A stretch of DNA of 64,000 bases from Omphalotus guepiniiformis (GCA_028554645.1 JAQOOI010000007.1:62001-126000), one strand, 5' to 3'; counted from the first letter of the stretch, positions 23,907-34,234 are shown. Translations and numbers: made by a program. The notes: a model not told the origin generated them from the letters alone.

Positions 23907-24131
23907 TGTTGGAATGTCAATGACAAGTCGAAGTGCTTGATACCCGAGCCTTAGACCTACTGCTTTATTTCCATTTCCGCTTCATTCTTGCTTTATCCTT
24001 GCTTTATTCTTTACTTGCTTTGTCTGTAGTTATTATATATGTAGTTAGAATTGCGAATGAAATACCCTGCGCGTTTGCCAGGGTCTCGTGCTTAAATCCC
24101 GAGTAGCGCTGTTGAAACCGCTATTCTAACA
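23907..24131 (+). repeat. 5' LTR of the gag-only Copia element
   Basis: 225 bp, TGTTGG...TAACA, apparently identical to 25304-25528; preceded by target duplicate ACAAC. Confidence 0.95.
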
Positions 24132-24344
24132 CAAACGCGCTAGCAACCCCTGATCTCTGCTTTTCTTTTGCATCGCTGCCATTCTCGTTTTCGAGTCTTA
24201 CGTGTCGAAAAGCCCTCACGACGACGAGGCAAGAAGAAAAAGTCCTTGTTTACATAAGGCAGTTGAGCTTGCTGACCCCACGACGACGAGGTGCAAGTAC
24301 TTACATCATTTTCCGATATCTACATACCTCTGCTGGTGTCCACC

Positions 24345-25208
24345 ATGTCCTCTGATACCGTGTCCTCTGTGTCTTTCTCTCGGCTTAATAATTCAAATTA
24401 TCCATCTTGGGCACTACGGATGGAAGCTATACTGGTTCGGAAAGGACTTTGGGCCGAAATTGTGGAGATTTTGATAAGCGAGAAGAATGCTGATGGAAGT
24501 CTGAAGGATCAGGTGAAGATTGATGCCGAGATGACATCAAAGATGGCTGCACGAGATGCGACGAAGATGGCTGAGGCTAGAGCTGAGATGATTTTGAGGG
24601 TTGATGATGGGCAGTTGGCTCATATGACTTCGAAGGACCCATTGACAATATGGAGAGACTTGGAGAGGGTTCACCGGGCTGCAGGTTTTGCAACCAGTCT
24701 TGCTTTGCGCCGACAACTATTGACTGCGAAGAAGTTGGATGAGGAGAACATGGAGGCTTACATTGGGCGGATTCAGGCATTGTCATTGAGGTTGAAGCAT
24801 GCTGATGTTGAGGTTGCGGACCAGGACAAGATCCTTGCACTTACGATGGGTCTTCCTTTCACTTACAATGCTGTCATTGTTAATTTTGACGCAACCCCTC
24901 CCGAGCAACTTACACTCGATCGTGTCATCACTCGCCTTCTCAATGAGGAAACCCGACAAAACTCTTGTTCCGAAAATTTCCCGTCCCCTAAATCAGACAC
25001 CGCTGATGAGGCACTAGTTGCTGCATTGGTCTCACGCTCTCCTAGCGACATCACCTGCTATTTTTGTGACAAGAAAGGTCACTACAAATCTGAGTGCCCT
25101 GCTAGACTTGCGTGGGAAAAGTCACTGAAGAAGAAAAAGGACGCCGTGGCCGCTGCAGTCACTATGGAGGATTCGGATTCAGACTGGGAGGCTGGAGGTG
25201 CCTTTTAG
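24345..25208 (+). CDS. gag: Copia-type gag polyprotein with zinc knuckle (287 aa)
   Basis: The ATG at 24345 lies in ACCATGTCC. The N-terminal region reads FSRLNNSNYPSWALRMEAIL, the signature start of Ty1/Copia gag (UBN2-type). A helical core follows (DPLTIWRDLERVH, ALRRQLLTAKKL, MEAYIGRIQAL, LALTMGLPFTYNAVIV) and then a CCHC knuckle CYFCDKKGHYKSEC (C-x2-C-x4-H-x4-C). The acidic tail ends EAGGAF, and the 3' LTR starts about 95 bp later. The frame is intact. The product should form a capsid-like shell and bind RNA; enzymes in trans are inferred. Confidence 0.93.
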   Translation: MSSDTVSSVSFSRLNNSNYPSWALRMEAILVRKGLWAEIVEILISEKNADGSLKDQVKIDAEMTSKMAARDATKMAEARAEMILRVDDGQLAHMTSKDPLTIWRDLERVHRAAGFATSLALRRQLLTAKKLDEENMEAYIGRIQALSLRLKHADVEVADQDKILALTMGLPFTYNAVIVNFDATPPEQLTLDRVITRLLNEETRQNSCSENFPSPKSDTADEALVAALVSRSPSDITCYFCDKKGHYKSECPARLAWEKSLKKKKDAVAAAVTMEDSDSDWEAGGAF

Positions 25209-25303
25209 GTTTGCAGGGGTGCATTTTTATTTTTTCATAAATTTCTTGTTTTATATTTCTGTTTTTTTCCAGCTGTAGATCTGCACTACGACTTGCAGGG
25301 GTG

Positions 25304-25528
25304 TGTTGGAATGTCAATGACAAGTCGAAGTGCTTGATACCCGAGCCTTAGACCTACTGCTTTATTTCCATTTCCGCTTCATTCTTGCTTTATCCTTGCT
25401 TTATTCTTTACTTGCTTTGTCTGTAGTTATTATATATGTAGTTAGAATTGCGAATGAAATACCCTGCGCGTTTGCCAGGGTCTCGTGCTTAAATCCCGAG
25501 TAGCGCTGTTGAAACCGCTATTCTAACA
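25304..25528 (+). repeat. 3' LTR of the gag-only Copia element
   Basis: 225 bp, matching 23907-24131; followed by ACAAC. A G-rich stretch (GCAGGGGTG) just upstream may be the purine tract. Confidence 0.95.
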
Positions 25529-26458
25529 ACAACACTAAACCTTAGCTAGAAATATCACTCTTTGTAATTACTCGCTACTATCTCACTGCTGCTTCACTCT
25601 GTCTGCATATTTGTTGCTGTACCACATACCCTATCTACCTGATGACCTTTTGCTGCATGGTTTGAATTTTAAATTCTACTGTGTTGCCATGTAACGGCTG
25701 GATAGCCTAGCACAGTCTACCTTCTGTCTGATGCCAAGGCCGTCATTTCTACAGAGATCTGGCAGCGATTGCATTTCCGTGTACAATACATACTACTATG
25801 CTTAGCCTGAAGCATCCCATGGGCTTGCTGAGATGACCTGGTGAAAATATCAAAATAGTGCTGCATGTGTATGTGCCGGCTAGTAAGTAATACATACCAT
25901 CCTTTTTTGAGAGGGCAATTGGAAGTGCCCTCCTGAAAAAGGACTCATTGATATACGGAGATGCAGCTAATGAACTGATGGCCCCGCCGGCACACTGTAC
26001 CACAAATTTCATATGTTGTGATTTTACATAAGCATATATTGTGGTGTTGCGGCATCAGGAAAGTGTACACAGTTTTGATCTGCTGATACAATTAATTGGG
26101 TCACGGCTTGTGACCATGTGTGATGGAGACTAAATTACAGTTATTTTGTATAATCTCAAATCTTGATCTGCATATATCTAGTTTAGGTATGTAGGTGCAT
26201 AGTGCGGCAGTTGGCACAGCAAGTATTTCAAGCTCATTGTATGTAGGTACTAATTGCGAGCTCTCTGATAGTGTCATCACAATTACATGTAAATAATCAA
26301 TGTTGATTAATGCAGAGCTTCTACTAAGGCTTATATACATGTGATGCTCAATTAATGACTGCTGGAAGCCTGATTAATGCAAGCAATAGATGTGGCAGTG
26401 CTTGGAGTTGCACTCATTCATGTATCATCCTTGGCGGGTGATCTTGGTGCTACATTAA

Positions 26459-26984
26459 TTGCACTACCGTTCACTATTGTCCCTACTTCTATGAACAGAA
26501 GCTTAGTGAGCTTGAAGTAATCGTGAATGCTGAAGAGAACCTCAAGTCGTCGCCGTCGTCCTTCGACAACTTGGATTCTGTGGTGACATACTTGGCTGAT
26601 TGCGGGATTCAGACGGCCTCGATTGGCGAAGCCTTTTATTGGGCTCAGCAGTACATTGCTGACATCAAGAATGGCCTGGACCACGGTACCATCCGCTATC
26701 GCTTTCTACATGACCTGTACAAACGAGGCAATTCTCGCCTTCAACTTGCGGAGCTACCTGCACCGGTGGATCGCACTTGGGCCTTGTCTTCCAAGTGGAA
26801 GCTGGAGAACATACTCGAGGAGCGTAGACGTAGGGCTATCAGGAGTGTCTTGTCCAAACGCGATGGTACTGGACGCAATCGTTGGGGATTCTCTAGCACT
26901 CGACGTTCGGCTATGATGACAGGCCCAAGCATGAGCCAAGTTACTCAAGGACTCGAGAGTTTATCTATTCATCGTACCAACTAA
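26459..26984 (+). pseudogene. Gypsy-2 accessory ORF, 3' part
   Basis: This open frame contains YEQKLSELEVIVNAEENL, an unrecognised domain, a basic stretch (EERRRRAIRSVLSKR) and ends SIHRTN at 26984, 41 nt before the purine tract. It is probably the continuation of the frame interrupted at 22964. A direct join across the TTAA is off by one reading phase, so a small indel or an intron is also involved. Confidence 0.55.
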
Positions 26985-27025
26985 TCTCTTCCTTCGTTTT
27001 ACAGATTCACCCGTAGGATCAATCT

Positions 27026-27037
27026 GAAGGGGGAGGG
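27026..27037 (+). other. Polypurine tract of Gypsy-2
   Basis: GAAGGGGGAGGG directly precedes TGTAAC, the expected layout at the internal edge of a 3' LTR on the + strand. Confidence 0.8.
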
Positions 27038-27212
27038 TGTAACCGCCGTTACATAGTCACTCGTATATACTTACCTAAGCTAACTTTTACTCTTACACTT
27101 ACACTCATTATTACTTCGACTACGACTTTACTGTCTTATTACTACGCCCAGGAAATAACATAAAGACCTGTTTGGTTTAGTATTGGCCTGAAGTTAGTGA
27201 GTGACCCTTACA
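27038..27212 (+). repeat. 3' LTR of Gypsy-2 (right end uncertain)
   Basis: It starts TGTAACCGCCGTTACA, itself a short palindrome, right after the purine tract. A matching TTACA end lies at 27208-27212; another candidate end, CTACA, is at 27310-27314. The partner LTR is off-window, so the end cannot be fixed. Confidence 0.5.
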
Positions 27213-27862
27213 CATGCCCAGCCCAACCTCCCCTTAGCTTGCCCTCACCCAACGGCTTGCTTGGACGAAGCTGGAATGGCAAGCCTTGAAGTCTTAGTAT
27301 ATGACGTTACTACAGCGTAAATTCACGTATGTATAAAAAACGAGCGAACAATGAGGCTCAATCTCAAACATTCACAATGATATTGGTTGAGGCAAAGGGC
27401 AATTAATATTCGAATCTCATACATACTCGCCTCTACATAGGCCTAGGTCTAGTGTAACTGAATTTATTAGTCTAAAGCTACAGGGACAAAGGCGCGGCAG
27501 TACAGGTACAGGCAATACGATACATGTACAATATGATGGTCTAACGTAGGATCGGAGTGGGAGTGGACGCCGTCGATGGATGTCTGGTTTTCGAATTGTT
27601 ATGTACAAAGCCGAACTATGATAATTCCCCACCAGGGGGTACATACATACATACAACTCGCAAGTCGGAAAGCCATTCAAAACCCTCCTCCGACTCGGAC
27701 GACTCCCATGAGTCATGACAGACAGACTCCATGACGGACTCCGAATCCGAGTCCATGAGTCAAAGTCAAAGTCAAAGCGAACGACCAACTTGTCACCCCC
27801 TGACGGCCCCGCGGACGCTCTAATAAAACTCACTCTCTCACACTCTCTCAGGAATCATATGA
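27213..27862. other. Non-coding stretch right of Gypsy-2
   Basis: I see no supported gene. It contains the possible alternative end of the Gypsy-2 LTR and the 3' flank of the - strand gene at 27863. Confidence 0.5.
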
Positions 27863-29092
27863 TTATGAGCCTTGAGGATGAGGATAAGGATTAAACCGCA
27901 CTGCGTGAGCTGCTTGTCCGCGCGAAGGCGAAGGCGAAGTACGTTGTACCCCCCCAGACCCAGACTCGGCCGAAGTCGATGCGTACGAGTACGAGTACGA
28001 GTACGGCGCATCGAAGTCAAGGTCAAAGTCAACAGGAAAATGAGCCAAAACAGGTGAATATCCTGATCTTGGTGGGAGGGGTATCGCATGCACCTCTATT
28101 GGGGAGGTATCGTCACTTTCAGGCTTTGGGGAAAGGGGAGGAAGAGGGAGAGAAAGAGAAAAAGCATGAGTAGGGTTTGGGGATACGAGTTCGTTGGGGA
28201 GTTTAGGGTTAGGGTAGAACCTGGGAGTGGGAATAGGGTGTTTTGGAGACGCGCCGGTGGATGCTGGTGAAGCTGGCTGTGGGACGGGTGGTACGGGTGA
28301 AAGCCGCGGCGATGGGGATGCGAGATTGGAAGGCGGGGGCGGGGGTAGACTTTGAGGTCTATCGAGATCGAAACCGATTCTTTGGTTGGATACCCGCTCC
28401 TCCCCGTCGTCGTCGTCGTCGTCATACATCATCACTGGCAATCGCAAACCGCCACTACGTATACCATGACACTCCCCCTCCCCCTCCCCATATCGTCGTC
28501 GCTCAAACCCACCAAAACTAACCCCCGAATCCGTCTTCCTCCGAACATGGTCTATCCGTGTCCAGGGCCTTCGTCCTCTGAAGTGCGCCTCCGAGTCCAA
28601 TGCACCCTCAGGTTTCCTCACCAAGGGTACCGTGGGTACAGTAGAATCCAAACCCAACACACCCAGACCCAGACTCGAATGACGACGAAGATGAATGACT
28701 CGGAGAGGCGGAGGGATAGGGATGTTGAGGGAGTTTATGAATTCTGGGAAAGAAGGTAATGAGATACCGAGGAGGTTACCTGAGGTGGTTGGTGGGGGTT
28801 GTGGGGGATTGAGGAGTGGTTTGAGTGTTAGGGTTGGAGATAACGATGATGAGGCCTCATGGTCATGGTCAAGGAAGTAGCTCGTCTCCTCAACAGCGTG
28901 ACGCGTCTCTGAGTCCTCAGCCGCTTCGTGTTCCCTCGGACCAGTGGCATCGGCGTCGGCGTCGTTTGGAATCATCAAAGATTCCGAGGTGTCCATGTCA
29001 ACCCCAACTTGTTGAAAATGTTTCGACTCGTCGTCGTGGACTGTGAGGGGAGTGTACAAAAGAGGAAGATCCAGAGGAAGAGGAATCGACAT
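27863..29092 (-). CDS. Hypothetical Pro/Ser-rich protein (409 aa)
   Basis: This intronless frame begins MSIPLPLDLPLLYTP. The product is low in complexity: acidic N-terminal part, helical LPSFPEFINSL, a central RRPWTRIDHVRRKTDSG segment, a run of six Asp, then long Pro/Ser-rich tracts and a Ser-Tyr repeat (encoded by GTACGA repeats near 27980). It looks intrinsically disordered. No catalytic motif or membrane segment is seen and I do not recognise it. Absence of stops over 1.2 kb and consistent composition support it as coding, but with few conserved landmarks an intron or other start is possible. Confidence 0.55.
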   Translation of the reverse strand: MSIPLPLDLPLLYTPLTVHDDESKHFQQVGVDMDTSESLMIPNDADADATGPREHEAAEDSETRHAVEETSYFLDHDHEASSSLSPTLTLKPLLNPPQPPPTTSGNLLGISLPSFPEFINSLNIPIPPPLRVIHLRRHSSLGLGVLGLDSTVPTVPLVRKPEGALDSEAHFRGRRPWTRIDHVRRKTDSGVSFGGFERRRYGEGEGECHGIRSGGLRLPVMMYDDDDDDGEERVSNQRIGFDLDRPQSLPPPPPSNLASPSPRLSPVPPVPQPASPASTGASPKHPIPTPRFYPNPKLPNELVSPNPTHAFSLSLPLPPLSPKPESDDTSPIEVHAIPLPPRSGYSPVLAHFPVDFDLDFDAPYSYSYSYASTSAESGSGGVQRTSPSPSRGQAAHAVRFNPYPHPQGS

Positions 29093-29321
29093 CGCTGGCA
29101 GTGGGGTAATTCAAGGTTCAAGTTCAAGTCCAAGTTACTGCGCTTGTTCAAAGTTCAGACCAGACATTCGCCTTCGCCTTTATGTATCTTGTTTATGAAC
29201 CCCGCTTGTGTAAGTGTATAGTGGAGGTCAAAGGGACTTTGAGACAATGCATTTTGAGCAAAAAAAGAAAACAAAGAAAAAAGGGAGGTCGGATGTTGGA
29301 CAAAGGGATGGTCAGCGTCCA

Positions 29322-30118
29322 GGTTTAACTGCCAATACACTGGGTTCCCACGCATGTTATCTGCCATGTTATCTGCCATCCCGGTTTTGTTACCAGTATA
29401 TCTCCTCTTGTAGCTACTTTCTTGCCTCAAGAAAATTGTTATAGCTTAATTATAGTGTCTAGTAATATATGTTGAGCTATAATTATTTTATGGGTTGTGC
29501 ATCTCACACATTTAAGCAAAATGTTATCTGCCACTGTACTGTGGCAGATAACATGGCAGATAACAAGCGCGCGGCAAAACCGGTTACTCATCCGGATTGC
29601 CGGGTGCAAGCCACATGGCACTCGCATGGCACTTTCCTGAGTGCCGTCTGGTGTATGCACAGTACCCTGCAAAGTATGTCTCAGGTAGGCTGCAAAGGAG
29701 TAGATGGGGGCAGGGTCTGTACATTTACAAAGCAGCAAAACCCATAGATAATGTACATTTGAATAGTCTCAAAATGATACTGCACTGTTACTACAATTCA
29801 GACTAAGAAACTCTGAGAATTTGTATAATTAGGGAGTAATAAACCTGAATATATATTGTAGTATGTAGCCCATGTAACTTTATTGGAATTCTACTTATAT
29901 TTTTGAAGAGAGATGCAAAATCCATAAGTGCAATGAACATGAAGTCGGAAATCCGGCATTTCTCGTGAACTACTGCTAAATTTGGAAACGCGGCAACTAC
30001 GGCTTGACTCATGTGATCAGACCGCCGGCAATTTCGTGAAATTTCTTTTTCCCCCCTTTTTTTCTTTTTTTCCCTTTCTTTTTGGTCATGAGATACCCAG
30101 TGTATCCATGGGAAAACC
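29322..30118. mobile_element. hAT-like non-autonomous inverted-repeat element, copy 1 (797 bp)
   Basis: It runs from GGTTTAAC to AAAACC; inverted ends share GGTTT and ATACACTGGGT. The 8-bp target AGCGTCCA lies at 29314-29321. It is followed by a second copy after only 6 bp. GTTATCTGCC occurs about five times inside in both orientations (29350-29400 and 29520-29570), as expected of transposase-binding repeats. There is no coding sequence. Confidence 0.82.
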
Positions 30119-30124
30119 CGTCCA

Positions 30125-30921
30125 GGTTTAACTGCCAATACACTGGGTTCCCACGCATGTTATCTGCCATGTTATCTGCCATCCCGGTTTTGTTACCAGT
30201 ATATCTCCTCTTGTAGCTACTTTCTTGCCTCAAGAAAATTGTTATAGCTTAATTATAGTGTCTAGTAATATATGTTGAGCTATAATTATTTTATGGGTTG
30301 TGCATCTCACACATTTAAGCAAAATGTTATCTGCCACTGTACTGTGGCAGATAACATGGCAGATAACAAGCGCGCGGCAAAACCGGTTACTCATCCGGAT
30401 TGCCGGGTGCAAGCCACATGGCACTCGCATGGCACTTTCCTGAGTGCCGTCTGGTGTATGCACAGTACCCTGCAAAGTATGTCTCAGGTAGGCTGCAAAG
30501 GAGTAGATGGGGGCAGGGTCTGTACATTTACAAAGCAGCAAAACCCATAGATAATGTACATTTGAATAGTCTCAAAATGATACTGCACTGTTACTACAAT
30601 TCAGACTAAGAAACTCTGAGAATTTGTATAATTAGGGAGTAATAAACCTGAATATATATTGTAGTATGTAGCCCATGTAACTTTATTGGAATTCTACTTA
30701 TATTTTTGAAGAGAGATGCAAAATCCATAAGTGCAATGAACATGAAGTCGGAAATCCGGCATTTCTCGTGAACTACTGCTAAATTTGGAAACGCGGCAAC
30801 TACGGCTTGACTCATGTGATCAGACCGCCGGCAATTTCGTGAAATTTCTTTTTCCCCCCTTTTTTTCTTTTTTTCCCTTTCTTTTTGGTCATGAGATACC
30901 CAGTGTATCCATGGGAAAACC
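30125..30921. mobile_element. hAT-like non-autonomous inverted-repeat element, copy 2 (797 bp)
   Basis: This has the same length as copy 1 and appears identical to it, in the same orientation. It ends at AAAACC and is followed by AGCGTCCA at 30922-30929, matching the 8-bp sequence left of copy 1. The pair therefore sits inside one target duplication. An 8-bp duplication is typical of hAT elements. Confidence 0.82.
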
Positions 30922-30929
30922 AGCGTCCA

Positions 30930-31340
30930 TGCACGTCCATACATCATGGCGCCGGGGGTTTTTTCCCCGACAGGCCGAGTTTGCCCGTTTTGGCAGGTCA
31001 ATCGGTCAATGGGAGGCAAACGCGCTTGCGCTAGCTAGCGCGCTTGGACCTTGCTTGGACCCTTGTCCTTGTCCTTAGTACTTCCTGTTTCTTTGTCGAC
31101 TGGCACGGTTCTGCGTTTACAGTGCATCTACTCAGATACGACTGAGATTGTATGAGGCATTTACTTATACAAGAATTGATCTGACATTCATCTATGCATG
31201 TAGTTTCCGAGTCGCTTCCGCCTAACACCTCTCAGTGACCTAGGCCTATTAAGTATTCGCGTTCCTAACACCCGAGTCCCATTCACCAAACCATCATTCA
31301 TGACTTCGCTTCAAGCTTACAGTGTATTATCCATCCACAT
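30930..31340. other. Non-coding stretch with a GC-rich palindrome
   Basis: It contains the perfect 14-bp palindrome GCGCTAGCTAGCGC at 31028-31041 and nearby TTGGACC/TTGTCC repeats. I see no gene. Confidence 0.5.
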
Positions 31341-31710
31341 TTAGGCCTTTTACATCGAGTCAACACCGTGATCAACTCCAAGAACAAAGAGGTAAAGGTA
31401 CAATGTACACTTACCGTGCAACAAGTAATCCCAGTAGGCTCCACAACACTACAATTCGGGTGTTCCTCTGAGTAAGGACAACATTGACCTCCCAGGACTA
31501 ATGGGCAGAGGACCTCCGAGTCGCGGGTTTCAAGTTGTAGGGCTGCACCGTGTCTGCTGGGCAATGGTTTGGTCAGCGAAAGTCGGAGGATCGGACGCAG
31601 CGAAAGACTAGGGGGCAGGAAGAAGAAAGAGAGTAGGATGACTCGGAGACTCACGCGATACCGACGAAAGCTGCGGTAAAGAGGAATGTAGAGAGGAATT
31701 TGAGTTGCAT
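31341..31710 (-). CDS. Small secreted Cys-rich protein, paralog 1
   Basis: Exons 31655-31710, 31415-31553 and 31341-31346 (- strand). The first encodes a signal peptide (MQLKFLSTFLFTAAFVGIA) and ends in phase 2; the second carries the Cys pattern C-x8-CC-x8-C-x11-CC (LCPLV, GQCCP, PNCS, TCCT); the last is a 6-nt exon encoding Ala plus stop. The acceptor of exon 2 could be 3 nt earlier. Its exon layout and Cys spacing match the gene at 34643-34998, so the two are paralogs. An extracellular effector-like or structural role is inference. Confidence 0.75.
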
Positions 31711-32605
31711 GGTAAGGTAAGGAATGCACTGGGGAGATTCCTGTTGTGTTGGTGGGGGTGAAGGCCATATTTATACTATAGGTCTGTATAGGCTGGTATA
31801 CATAGGTCCGTACGTTCACCGTCTGTCCAGGTACCCTCTAGAGTTTACGTGTTAATGCCAGTATACTTGAAACAGGTACATACTTGACTCGGACACGTAG
31901 CGGCGGCGGTCGACGCGGACGGAGTGAGACGGAGCAACTTTGAATGAGGTTTTGATATGTACTTACATTTCAATTAATACATTAAGTGAATGTCGCGGGG
32001 TCGACACTCCCGATCCGATGTATGTATACTGACCTGACCTTGACAAGAATTTGATTGAACAGGGTCACCAGCTCAATTCTCCATCTCCAAGGATAAGTGT
32101 CACTGTACTTATATATGTATGAACACACCGAACAGACTCAGAATGTCGCCGACGGTCGTTCCTGCCCGATGGTCATTGGGCATTGGTATGATGAGAAAGG
32201 AGTATGGGTAAACGAAACGAGAATTAAATGAACTTGAAGTGGTTCGGGGTTATCTTTTCGTTGGAATGATGCGCGGGATGGGATGTTTGAACGCGTTTGA
32301 ACGTTCGACCCCATTGTAAAAAAGAAGGTTTAAAGGAGTTGTCTATATGGTGGTGGCGAGCCGCCGAGGAGGCTGTGACATGCACCGTATGTACTAACTA
32401 GACCTTCCGACGGTGTCTTGAGTTGGTTCCCGTACCGGTGATGCGGCGTCCAGCAGATGTGGCGCTTGCTTTGACACGAATCTCGACTATTGAGATGGAG
32501 AGTGTAGTAGTTCATGAGTTGCGTGTTCATTGGTATCAACCCCTCTATTCAACAAATTCTCCATCCCTAGCTCCATCTCCCTCCCTCCCTCCCCTCCCTC
32601 CCTCC
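31711..32605. other. Intergenic region
   Basis: It holds the upstream region of the secreted protein gene and the 3' flank of the reductase gene. A CCCT-type low-complexity run lies at about 32577-32610. No gene is supported. Confidence 0.5.
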
Positions 32606-34234
32606 CTAACCCCGTCCCCGTCGTCGACTCAACAAAAACTCTCTCGCCTCTTCCCAACCCATCCTCTCCCTCTCCTTACCCCCCTTTTCCTGTCCCCTCC
32701 TAACCTCCTCAGCATCAACAACCTTCCAATCTTCATACGTCGTAACATCTCCCCTCTCAATACCTTCTAATACCTCATCCGGCGGGTCCCCTGACTTCGA
32801 CTCCTCCTCCAAATCCAAATTCGTCTTCATCAAGGTATTCCCTTCGCCTTCGGGTCCTTCCGCCGCCGCCGCCGCTTGCATACCCACTGGGGCGGAAGCG
32901 GAAGCAGGTGTAGTACTAACATCCACCCCCAAATAATCCGAAACAACACTATCAGCAACACCATACGCATCAACCATCGTCCTAGCTAAAACCCCCCTAG
33001 CTCCATTCGCAGCCCAACCCGACCCATAAACGTTCCGTAACACCGTTCCTCCTGGACCCACGATGCGTCCACCGGGGTTCGTACGTAGATGTCCTAGATC
33101 AGAATCGAAGAAGTCTGGTTGGGGTGCGGGAGACGTTGGATCGGCGTGGAACCCGAGAGAAGTGATTATTAGTGAAGTTTCGATCTTGGATACTTCGTTT
33201 GTTGGGATTGCAAGACCGGTGGTTGGGGAGAGGGTTGTATGTGAGAGTGTTAGGTGTGTAGGTGAAATCCCAATTGGAGCCCTAAAAAATTCCAAAGACC
33301 ACGTCTTAGGCGTACTCCCAGGTTCACTCTTTGATCCTTTCCTCAACAACTCCAATATCCTCCCCTGTTGTCTCGTCAACCCACCTTGTCTCAACGCCCC
33401 AGGGTCAGGGTCATCAAGTACACCTCTAGGCCTCACCCCAACTAACTCAGCTTCCGGAAGACCCATCAATTCCCTTAACTCTTTCGTCGTAAACGCCGCT
33501 TCGAGTGGACCCCTCCTCGCGAAAATACTAACGTGCTTCACAGCGGACCTTCTTAGGACTTCTAGGACGTGATTCGGGATATCGTATTTCGCTAACACGT
33601 CAGGGGATGTGAGTAGGATACGAGCGATGTCGAGTGAGACGTTTCCTGCTCCGATGATTGATACGTGGGGTGTGTGTTCGAGAGGTGGGGGTGGGGGGTT
33701 GGAGGGGTGGTTTGTGTACCAGTGGACGAGGGAGAGACTTGGGATGCAGGTTGGGGAAAGGGGAAGGGAGGGGTGGAGAGTTGGTAAGGGGCAACCGGAG
33801 GCGAAGAGGAGATGGGTGTAGGATGAGAAAAGGGTTTGCAGGGGGAGGGTTAGAGGTGTTGAGGGTGAGGGTGAGGGTGAGGGTACCGGTGTTCCTATGT
33901 TTACGTTCCCGAAGAAACGTAGTCGTGGGTCTTTTGCTGCTACGTCGAATTTGTGAACGCAGTTCTGCAGATGTTTGTTTACCAGTCAGATATTACCAGT
34001 CAGAAAAAACACATAACGAAGTCTGAGGATGCAAGTAGGACGCTACCTTACCTTAACTTCAGGATGATCAGGCGCAACACCATACCTAACCAACCCATGA
34101 GGTGACCAAAGTCTATCATATATATGTATATTCAACTTCGTCTCGCGAGGTAGGAGAGAGAGAATTCTGGATGCGACGTAGAATCCTGAAGGTCCGCCTC
34201 CTACGATAGCTAGTTTCATTGCTGGTGCCACCAT
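32606..34234 (-). CDS. ARH1: Adrenodoxin/ferredoxin-NADP+ reductase (ARH1 type)
   Basis: Exons 34052-34234 and 32606-33964 are joined through an 87-nt intron that keeps the frame. It should pass electrons from NADPH through FAD to a mitochondrial ferredoxin, for Fe-S cluster and haem A synthesis. Landmarks: FAD-binding GGGPSGFYVA near the N-terminus, then SPHGLVRYGVAPDHPEVK, the family signature; the NADP-binding IIGAGNVSLDIARILL; the ARRGP motif; and GSGWAANGARGVLARTM near the C-terminus. The start ATG leaves only seven residues before the FAD fold, so no mitochondrial presequence is visible; an upstream exon may be missed. Low-complexity Ser/Pro repeats lie around 33860. It is flanked by two secreted-protein paralogs. 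Confidence 0.92.

Larger units (their letters stand above)
23907..25528 (+). mobile_element. Gag-only Ty1/Copia-type LTR retroelement (TR-GAG-like), complete
   Basis: It is 1622 bp long. LTRs 23907-24131 and 25304-25528 are both 225 bp, look identical and run TGTTGG...TAACA. The 5-bp target duplication ACAAC is at 23902-23906 and 25529-25533. The only gene is a Copia-type gag; there is no protease, RT or integrase. Identical LTRs and a perfect duplication mean a recent insertion, so the missing enzymes must have been supplied by another element. Confidence 0.93.
22965..26454. mobile_element. Degenerate inverted-repeat DNA element at a TTAA site, itself interrupted
   Basis: TTAA occurs at 22961-22964 and 26455-26458. 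Reading inward from each end, the 10-mer ATGATACATG appears at the same depth (about 31 bases from the shared ATTAAT) on opposite strands. The bases between are similar, with many differences being transitions, so this looks like a decayed terminal inverted repeat. ATTAATG motifs cluster near both ends (around 23041, 23066, 23085, 26304, 26352 and 26374). Without the inner retroelement it is about 1.86 kb. I see no transposase. TTAA would suit a piggyBac-like element but this is inference. Confidence 0.55.

Noticed and set aside
28198..28216. Telomere-like TTAGGG pair in the + strand
   Set aside because: Only about two units, and they fall inside the coding frame of the Pro/Ser-rich protein (LTLNS), so chance is enough.
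29469..29747. 92-codon open frame, repeated at 30272-30550
   Set aside because: It lies within the non-coding inverted-repeat elements, has no motif, and its two copies only reflect the duplication.
31028..31041. GC palindrome as an origin or terminator
   Set aside because: Perfect but short, with nothing functional next to it; recorded only as a sequence feature.
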